This document shows, in pieces, positions 59,232-64,000 of a DNA stretch of 64,000 nucleotides. The notes under the pieces were generated by a model. It was not told where the DNA came from. It did not search any database and saw only the letters and a list, made by a program, of their open reading frames with translations. Position numbers and translations under genes: made by a program. Every line of letters begins with the position of its first letter. Position 1 is the first letter of the stretch. The stretch is from Bradyrhizobium ottawaense (GTDB lineage: Bacteria; Pseudomonadota; Alphaproteobacteria; Rhizobiales; Xanthobacteraceae): positions 5,742,001-5,806,000 of the forward strand of contig NZ_CP029425.2 of NCBI RefSeq assembly GCF_002278135.3, given 5' to 3'.

Positions 59232-59993
59232 CTAGTGGATCAGCATGCCGCCGTTCACGTCGATGACCGCACCGGTGACGTAGGCCGACAGGTCCGAGGC
59301 GAGGAAGGTGTAGATGCCCGCGACGTCGGCGGCCTCGCCGAGGCGGCCGAGCGGTATGCCCTCGAGGATCTTCGTCCGCATCTCGTCGGTGAGCTTGCCC
59401 GCGGTGATATCGGTGCCGATCAGGCCCGGCGTCACGCAGTTGACGCGGATACCGTCGGGCCCGAATTCGCGGGCCATCGCCTTGGCGAGGCCGAGCACGC
59501 CGGCCTTGGCTGCCGAGTAATGCGGTCCGCCGAAGATGCCGCCGCCGCGCTGGGCGGAGACCGACGACATGCACGCGATCGACCCGCTCCTGCGCTTGCG
59601 CATATGCGGGATCACCGCCTGCGACAGGAACAGGATGCCCTTCAAATTGACGTCCTGGATACGGTCCCAATCTTCAGGGGTGATGTCGAGAAGCTTCACC
59701 GGCTGCGTCACGCCCGCATTGTTGATGAGGATGTCGATCTGACCGAATTTCGCGATGACCGCTTCAACGGTCTTGATGCAGGCCTGCTTGTCGGTGACGT
59801 CCAAGGCGAGGCCAAGATGCGGCTCGCCAGTGCCGGATTCGAGTCCGCGCGCGGCGGCTTCCGCGGCTGAACCGTCGATGTCGAGAATGGCGACCCGGGC
59901 GCCTTCGGCCGCAAAGCGGCGGGCCGTTGCAAGGCCGATGCCCCGCGGCGAGGCCGCTCCGGTGATGATGGCTGTCTTGCCGCGTAGCAGCAT
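59232..59993 (-). CDS. Short-chain dehydrogenase/reductase
   Basis: 253-residue classical SDR, NAD(P)-dependent. It shows the cofactor motif AIITGAASPRGIGLATARRF (Gly-rich, 9-25), the NNAG motif (ILINNAGVTQP, near 92), Ser in CMSSVSAQRG (near 142), and the catalytic YSAAKAG with Tyr near 157 and Lys near 161. The start ATG (59991-59993) follows GGGAGG. It is the first gene of the SDR-transketolase-TRAP operon and faces a LysR gene. It most likely oxidises a polyol or reduces a ketose that then feeds the transketolase. Confidence 0.92.
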   Translation of the reverse strand: MLLRGKTAIITGAASPRGIGLATARRFAAEGARVAILDIDGSAAEAAARGLESGTGEPHLGLALDVTDKQACIKTVEAVIAKFGQIDILINNAGVTQPVKLLDITPEDWDRIQDVNLKGILFLSQAVIPHMRKRRSGSIACMSSVSAQRGGGIFGGPHYSAAKAGVLGLAKAMAREFGPDGIRVNCVTPGLIGTDITAGKLTDEMRTKILEGIPLGRLGEAADVAGIYTFLASDLSAYVTGAVIDVNGGMLIH

Positions 59994-60101
59994 TGTGATC
60001 CTCCCTGAATGGCTGTTGCCGGCACCGACGGCGCCACTGTTCTTGACCCGTTGATTATGCCCCTGCCTCGTTTCCGACAAACGCGCTGTTGTCTTGCATA
60101 G

Positions 60102-60116
60102 GTGAATTTGGTTCAC
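60102..60116. promoter_or_regulatory. LysR operator candidate: GTGAA-TTTGG-TTCAC
   Basis: A perfect 15-bp inverted repeat that contains the LysR consensus T-N11-A (TGAATTTGGTTCA). It lies between the SDR gene and the LysR gene, 108 bp from the SDR start and 7 bp before the first LysR ATG, or 25 bp before the second ATG at 60142. Confidence 0.65.
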
Positions 60117-60123
60117 TCGTCGG

Positions 60124-61044
60124 ATGCTGCTGTCCAGTATTATGATATCATCCATCCGCGCGTTCGAGGCGGCCGCACGCACCGGCTCGTTCCGGGATGC
60201 GGCGAACGAACTTCATTTGACGCCGAGCGCGGTGAGCCACGCCATCCGCAAGCTCGAAAGCGCGATGGGCACGATATTGTTCGAGCGGAGCGCCCGCGCC
60301 GTCCGTCTGACGCCGGCGGGCGAGAACCTGATGCGTCATGCCGGCGCCGCCTTCGACAATCTGCGCCGCGGGATCGAAGAGGTCGCGGGCCGCGGCCCGC
60401 AATTGCTGAGAGTGCACTGCGCGCCGAGCTTTGCCGCGCAGTGGCTCGCCCCGCGCCTTGCCCGCTTCATGGCCGCAGAGCCCCAGCTCGAGGTCCGGCT
60501 CGCCGCCAGCACGGAATATGCCCGGTTCAGCAACGACGATTTCGACATCGACATCGTCTACGGGCAGCCGAGAGCCGAGGGAGTCGAGGTCATTCCGCTC
60601 GGCGAAGAGACCGTGACGCCGCTCTGCACGCCCGAGCTCGCGAAGAAAATCCGCAAGCCGAAGGACCTGCTCGATCAGGTGCTGATCCGCTCGGAAGTGA
60701 AGCAGGTGCAGTGGCACCAATGGTTCACCGCCAACGGGCTCGAGGCGCCTGCCATTCATGGCATGCGCTTCGATCGCAGCTTCCTGGCGATTGCGATGGC
60801 GTCGAGCGGCCTCGGCGTGACGCTGGAGTCAACCCGGCTTGCCGAACGCGAGATCGCCACAAGGCGGCTGGTTGCCCCCCTCGCCGGACGCTCCGTCGAC
60901 ATCCGCTATATCGGCCACCATCTGGTGTTCCCGCGCGCGAGCCAGCAGCGGCGACCGATCCGCGTCTTCGCCGAGTGGATCACGCGGGAGGTCGCGGTTG
61001 CCGGCCCGGCTTCAAGCCGATCGAGAGTCAAGTCGACGGGCTGA
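60124..61044 (+). CDS. LysR-family regulator, GcvA-like
   Basis: 306 residues. The HTH (about 7-65) reads SSIRAFEAAARTGSFRDAAN, LHLTPSAVSHAIRKLESAMG and LFERSARAVRLTPAGENLM, typical of the GcvA branch. The effector domain starts near 97 (LRVHCAPSFAAQWLAPRLARF) and includes NDDFDIDIVYGQP and MASSGLGVTLEST. It faces the SDR-transketolase-TRAP operon across 130 bp, with a perfect T-N11-A palindrome between them, and so most likely controls it. An ATG at 60142 would give a 300-residue protein and leave more room for the operator. The C-terminal 15 residues are outside the fold. Confidence 0.9.
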   Translation: MLLSSIMISSIRAFEAAARTGSFRDAANELHLTPSAVSHAIRKLESAMGTILFERSARAVRLTPAGENLMRHAGAAFDNLRRGIEEVAGRGPQLLRVHCAPSFAAQWLAPRLARFMAAEPQLEVRLAASTEYARFSNDDFDIDIVYGQPRAEGVEVIPLGEETVTPLCTPELAKKIRKPKDLLDQVLIRSEVKQVQWHQWFTANGLEAPAIHGMRFDRSFLAIAMASSGLGVTLESTRLAEREIATRRLVAPLAGRSVDIRYIGHHLVFPRASQQRRPIRVFAEWITREVAVAGPASSRSRVKSTG

Positions 61045-61088
61045 CGGCTCCGACCGCTCAATACGTGCCGCCGAAGCGTCTTTTCTGC

Positions 61089-61850
61089 TCAGCCCTTCGA
61101 AACCACCGCGCGCCCATAGGGCGGTTGTGCCTGGACCGGCGGATTGGCGGTCTGGGCGGCAAGCTCGCCGATCAGGCGGTCGGCGTCGGCGGCCATGCCG
61201 TCAGGGGCCTGGATCACCAGGCGTTCGAGCGCCCAGCGATAGGACGAGATGCGCTGCTCCAGGCATTGCTGCACCCACTGCACGATCAGCGAGTTCTCCT
61301 GCATGCGCGCGACCGCGTCGTCCCTCTCTCTCGGCGAGAGCGCGGAGACGCGCGCCATGCTGGCGTTGCGCTTCCTGTCGAGGTCGATGACGCGGATCGC
61401 GGATGCGAAGAACGGCTCGAAGCGGGTGATGTCGTTGCGGACGTCCTCGATCAGCTGCGCATAGCGCGAGGAATGCGAGCGGTGCGGCTCATCGATCAGC
61501 GTGCGGCCGTACATGGTGCGGTCGAACACGATCTTCTGCCGCCAGGGTGACGGCATCGCCTTGTAGTCGCCGAACACGCTCTTCCAGGCGGGGCGCGACA
61601 GCGGCGGCTCGATCATGGGATAGGCGAGGTCGCGCAGCTGGCGCTCCTCGTCGGTGAGCTGGAATTGCGAGGGTTTCAGACCGACGCTGGAGGTGACCTC
61701 CTCGCCGAGCCAGCGATGCATGTCGTCGCTGCGCATGTCGGCGCGGGTGCGGCCGAAATCGCCGCCGCTACAGGCACCGAGCGCAGCGCCAAGCATCGTG
61801 AGCAGCACGGCCGATCGGACAGACCGGATCTGGCGGATGGTGTCCGGCAT
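61089..61850 (-). CDS. Hypothetical lipoprotein (253 aa)
   Basis: 253 residues with a lipoprotein signal (SAVLLTMLGAALGAC, lipobox LGAC, lipidated Cys near 27). The rest is a soluble, mainly helical domain with many conserved-looking charged and aromatic residues (LTDEERQLRDLAYPMIEPPL; YGRTLIDEPHRSHSSRYAQL; LSPRERDDAVARMQENSLI; VQQCLEQRISSYRWALERL). I do not recognise the domain. It lies 15 bp after a small gene on the same strand. It is probably a periplasmic lipoprotein, conserved in Bradyrhizobium, of unknown role. Confidence 0.78.
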   Translation of the reverse strand: MPDTIRQIRSVRSAVLLTMLGAALGACSGGDFGRTRADMRSDDMHRWLGEEVTSSVGLKPSQFQLTDEERQLRDLAYPMIEPPLSRPAWKSVFGDYKAMPSPWRQKIVFDRTMYGRTLIDEPHRSHSSRYAQLIEDVRNDITRFEPFFASAIRVIDLDRKRNASMARVSALSPRERDDAVARMQENSLIVQWVQQCLEQRISSYRWALERLVIQAPDGMAADADRLIGELAAQTANPPVQAQPPYGRAVVSKG

Positions 61851-61865
61851 TGCAAGAGCCCGGAA

Positions 61866-62054
61866 TCAGCGACGGCGACGACGGCGCCCCGGCGCTGTGC
61901 CCTGCTCCGGCCCGTGATCGCCGCTGGTTTCGTCTGCCTCGCGCTCGATACGGATGACGGGAAGGATCAGGATCGTTCCCATGTCCGCGCGCGGAGCGAC
62001 ATCCCCCGACGAGCCCACCCGGCGACCGGCCGGAAATTCAATGATGGTCCCCAT
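61866..62054 (-). CDS. Small protein with duplicated MGTI motif (62 aa)
   Basis: 62 residues from the ATG at 62052-62054. The sequence begins MGTIIEFPAGRRVGSSGD and repeats the theme at 25 with MGTILILPVIRIEREAD. Its C-terminus is a poly-Arg tail (PGRRRRRR). It has no signal peptide or known motif. A TTG at 62069 would add five residues. It lies 15 bp upstream of the lipoprotein gene and may be co-translated. The internal duplication is the only structural hint; the second MGTI could also be an internal start. Confidence 0.6.
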   Translation of the reverse strand: MGTIIEFPAGRRVGSSGDVAPRADMGTILILPVIRIEREADETSGDHGPEQGTAPGRRRRRR

Positions 62055-62307
62055 GTCAGCTCTCTTCAATTGCCGCGCGACCGAGCGCGCTCATGCAACA
62101 TGCATTCATTAAGATCAGTTCATGGTTAACGGGGTGTAAACGTCGCGGTCGGACCGTAACCGCACGGGCCGCCCGCGACGTCCCGTTGCGGCACGAGATC
62201 GCTCCAAATCGAGCGTTCGGCTTCACGCCTCGTTTTCCTTAACGAGCCTTTAAAGGAGCCTGCGATAGGCTGGCGGGCAGTATCTCTTCCAGGTCGCGTA
62301 TCTCTCC

Positions 62308-63285
62308 ATGACCAAGTCGCTGTTTCCCGGATTCGACGGGCTGATGTCGCTCTCCCGTCGCGAAGGCGTCGATGTTCGGCCGACGCTGCTGCGCGTGCTG
62401 ACCGACCTCTATGTGCAGACCCGCATCCACAGTGACGACGAGCAGCGCCAGTTCACCGAGCTTGCAACGCGGCTGATCGACCAGGTCGACGATGCGACCC
62501 GCGCGGCCATCAAGGCCAAGCTCGCGATCTATCCGTCGACGCCCGTCCCGGTTCTCCAGAAGCTCGGGCTGGTTGCCGCACATGAAGGCCGCAGGGTTCC
62601 ACTGGCGCGTGAAATCCCCACGCCCGCACCCGCCCCCGCGCCGGCCCGCACGCCGACCGACGCCGAGCTGCGCATGGCCGCGAACATGGCGATGCAGCCG
62701 AAGGACGCCGCCGAGATCCACGACATGTTCTTCCGCGCCGGCGCCTCCGAGCGCGCGCTGATCCTGCACAACCTGGCGCAGACCCCGCTGAAGGCGGCGC
62801 CCCGCATTCCGACCGTGCGCGCCAAGCGCGCGATTCAGATCCTGGAGATGGCGGCGATCGCGGGCGACGTCGAGAATTTCACCCTCGAGCTCGGCGACAG
62901 CCTGATCCTGCCCTCGCGCGTCGCGGCCCAGATCGTCGACGATGCCGGCGGCGAGGCGCTCGCGGTCGCCGCGCGCGCGCTCGACATGCCGAGCCCCAAC
63001 TTCCAGCGCATCCTGCTGTTCTTCAAGCCGGAGATCGGCACGTCCGTGAACGAGGTCTACCGGCTATCGCGGCTCTACGATCGTCTCAACGACCGCTCGG
63101 CGCTGGTGATGCTGGCAGCCTGGCGCGGCTCGACGCTCGCCGTCACCCGCGCAAAGTACCAGTCGTCACTGCATGACGGCGAACGCCAGCGCGCCCGCGC
63201 GGGCGCAAGCCAGACGCGGCCGGGCGTGCAGCCCGGCGCAATGCCGCCGCGCCGCACCGGCACCGACGGGTCGTCGGAGCGTTGA
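62308..63285 (+). CDS. DUF2336 domain protein
   Basis: 325 residues. The N-terminal half is helical with the DUF2336 pattern (FPGFDGLMSLSRREGVDVRP; LLRVLTDLYVQTRIHSDDEQ; TELATRLIDQVDDATRAAI; LAIYPSTPVPVLQKLG). A Pro/Ala linker (about 106-118) follows, then a second helical unit with MFFRAGASERALILHNL and ILEMAAIAGDVENFTLELG. The last 30 residues are polar and disordered. These are HEAT-like repeat proteins frequent in alphaproteobacteria and of unknown function. The ATG at 62308 has no strong ribosome binding site. The 253-bp gap upstream contains CCTTTAAAGG (62247-62256) and is otherwise unremarkable. Confidence 0.82.
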   Translation: MTKSLFPGFDGLMSLSRREGVDVRPTLLRVLTDLYVQTRIHSDDEQRQFTELATRLIDQVDDATRAAIKAKLAIYPSTPVPVLQKLGLVAAHEGRRVPLAREIPTPAPAPAPARTPTDAELRMAANMAMQPKDAAEIHDMFFRAGASERALILHNLAQTPLKAAPRIPTVRAKRAIQILEMAAIAGDVENFTLELGDSLILPSRVAAQIVDDAGGEALAVAARALDMPSPNFQRILLFFKPEIGTSVNEVYRLSRLYDRLNDRSALVMLAAWRGSTLAVTRAKYQSSLHDGERQRARAGASQTRPGVQPGAMPPRRTGTDGSSER

Positions 63286-63346
63286 ACAACTCGCGCTGAG
63301 GGAGATCCCGCGTCGTCCAAGCTCGTCATTGCGAGCGCAGCGCGCA

Positions 63347-63486
63347 GTCGTGCCCCGGACGCAGCGCAGCGCCCCTCCGGCGATGCGCTGCTGAGCCGGG
63401 GCCCATCTCTCCGCCTTCGTTGATGCAGCCTTATGGGTCTCGGCTCTGCACGGCAACGCTGGCGCGTCGCCGCTTGTCCGGGACAC
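63347..63486. repeat. Palindromic dispersed repeat, copy B (inverted)
   Basis: About 140 bp, from TCGTGCCCCGGACGCAGCGC to GCTTGTCCGGGACAC. It is the inverse of copy A at 9476-9622: the left end of B matches the reverse complement of the right end of A, and GAGCCGGGGCCCAT corresponds to GGGCCCCGGCTCTGC. It fills most of the 203-bp gap between the DUF2336 stop and the DUF1491 stop and could end both convergent transcripts. Confidence 0.7.
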
Positions 63487-63488
63487 AG

Positions 63489-63833
63489 CTACGCCTTCGC
63501 AAGCTCGAGGAAATGCCGTCCGGCACGATCCTCGGTCTCGACGATCCAGGCGTCCGGATCGAAGCGGATTTCCTTCGTCAGCCGCTCCTCGATCGTGTGC
63601 TCGGGCAGAGGTTGCTGCGCGACCGGCACGAAGAAGCGATCGACGGGGCGGCCGTCGTCGTAAGAGGTCTGCGGCGCCGGCGCGTACAGCATCGCATGGC
63701 CGTCGAGCAGCGACACTTTCACGAACACCGCGCCCGCCTCCTCGGCACCGCGACGGCGCACCGCGCCGAACACGCCCTCGGTCTGGCACCGGCGCAGGTA
63801 AGCCGCCACCCATATGTTGGATTTCAAACGCAT
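63489..63833 (-). CDS. DUF1491 family protein
   Basis: 114 residues. The family pattern is clear: MRLKSNIWVAAYLRRCQTEG, then AGAVFVKVSLLDGHAMLYAP (near 34-53) and ERLTKEIRFDPDAWIVETED (near 82-101). It is a small cytosolic alpha/beta protein with no known activity, widespread in Rhizobiales. The ATG complement is at 63831-63833. It lies 53 bp downstream of the partial membrane-protein gene at the window edge. Confidence 0.85.
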   Translation of the reverse strand: MRLKSNIWVAAYLRRCQTEGVFGAVRRRGAEEAGAVFVKVSLLDGHAMLYAPAPQTSYDDGRPVDRFFVPVAQQPLPEHTIEERLTKEIRFDPDAWIVETEDRAGRHFLELAKA

Positions 63834-63886
63834 GAGTCGAACGATAGGCCAGCGTGACGCGCGCCGCCAGTCTCAGCGTCCGATTG

Positions 63887-64000
63887 TCACGCCTTGCTTA
63901 CACCTTGCCCGCCGTTGATCTGGCGTGCGACGAGGTATGACAGCGGCATCGCAAGTGCGAATCCCACGGCGACCGCATAGGGGATGTTCCTGATCGCGTC
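63887..64000 (-). CDS. C-terminus of a membrane protein (start beyond window)
   Basis: The last 37 residues of a gene that begins outside the window: the frame reads NIPYAVAVGFALAMPLSYLV, then ARQINGGQGVSKA and a TGA (63887-63889). One hydrophobic segment of about 18 residues precedes a short polar tail, so the C-terminus is a membrane helix with a small tail. Too little is seen to name the family. Confidence 0.55.
   Translation of the reverse strand, partial: DAIRNIPYAVAVGFALAMPLSYLVARQINGGQGVSKA

Noticed and set aside
1..64000. tRNA, rRNA, CRISPR arrays, transposases or phage genes
   Set aside because: Read for T-loop patterns, regular spacer repeats and DDE transposase or integrase motifs; none was seen. 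Absence by eye is not proof for short RNA genes.

Overview
The window looks like chromosomal DNA of a Bradyrhizobium-type alphaproteobacterium (Nitrobacteraceae). The signs are high GC content with strong third-position G/C bias, FeuP/FeuQ-type regulators, a phasin, DUF2336 and DUF1491 proteins, an ACR3-based ars cluster, many small-molecule catabolic operons with TRAP or Bug solute receptors, and palindromic dispersed repeats of the kind I associate with Bradyrhizobium genomes. I see no tRNA, rRNA, CRISPR array, insertion sequence or phage gene.

Layout. 1-3.2 kb: the 5' part of an unknown gene, a FeuQ/FeuP two-component system and a small membrane protein. 3.4-5.2 kb: a lone Ku gene, a small unknown gene and an isolated Flp pilin. 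5.4-9.4 kb: a translationally coupled trio of NMP (AMP/thymidine) phosphorylase, PRPP-synthetase-like protein and beta-CASP metallo-RNase, which could form an RNA-to-PRPP salvage route. 9.4-11.0 kb: repeat-rich DNA with one small secreted protein. 11.1-24.2 kb: a TPP enzyme, a five-GAF histidine kinase, a membrane alpha/beta hydrolase, a DHA2 exporter, a YcgN protein, PBP1A and a split DUF1214/DUF1254 pair. 24.2-30.0 kb: an apparent tetrahydrofolate-dependent O-demethylation operon (purU, methyltransferase, folD, aromatic-acid-type MFS) with a divergent LysR regulator. 30.0-33.4 kb: small unknown genes, a phasin and a Crp/Fnr regulator separated by non-coding stretches.

33.4-40.6 kb is an arsenic-resistance island. 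It has two ArsR repressors of different cysteine architecture, LMW-phosphatase-type and glutaredoxin-type ArsC, ACR3, and a divergent arm with a Cys-tailed flavoprotein and two MFS transporters. 40.6-43.3 kb holds DUF1259, PepSY and ATP-grasp-like (Cj0069 family) proteins. 43.3-48.8 kb is a CusBA-type copper/silver efflux operon with a FixH/YtkA-like protein and a frameshifted leader gene.

48.9-60.2 kb is catabolic. One unit (Bug receptor, extradiol-type VOC dioxygenase and quinone oxidoreductase, facing a GntR regulator, FAH hydrolase and an AA_synth-family protein) carries the same palindrome ATTTTCGAAAAT at two promoters. The other unit (SDR, split transketolase, TRAP receptor and fused permease) faces a GcvA-type LysR regulator. 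61.0-64.0 kb ends with a lipoprotein, a small duplicated-motif protein, DUF2336, DUF1491 and the 3' end of a membrane protein.

All assignments come from reading motifs and gene order. No database search was possible.
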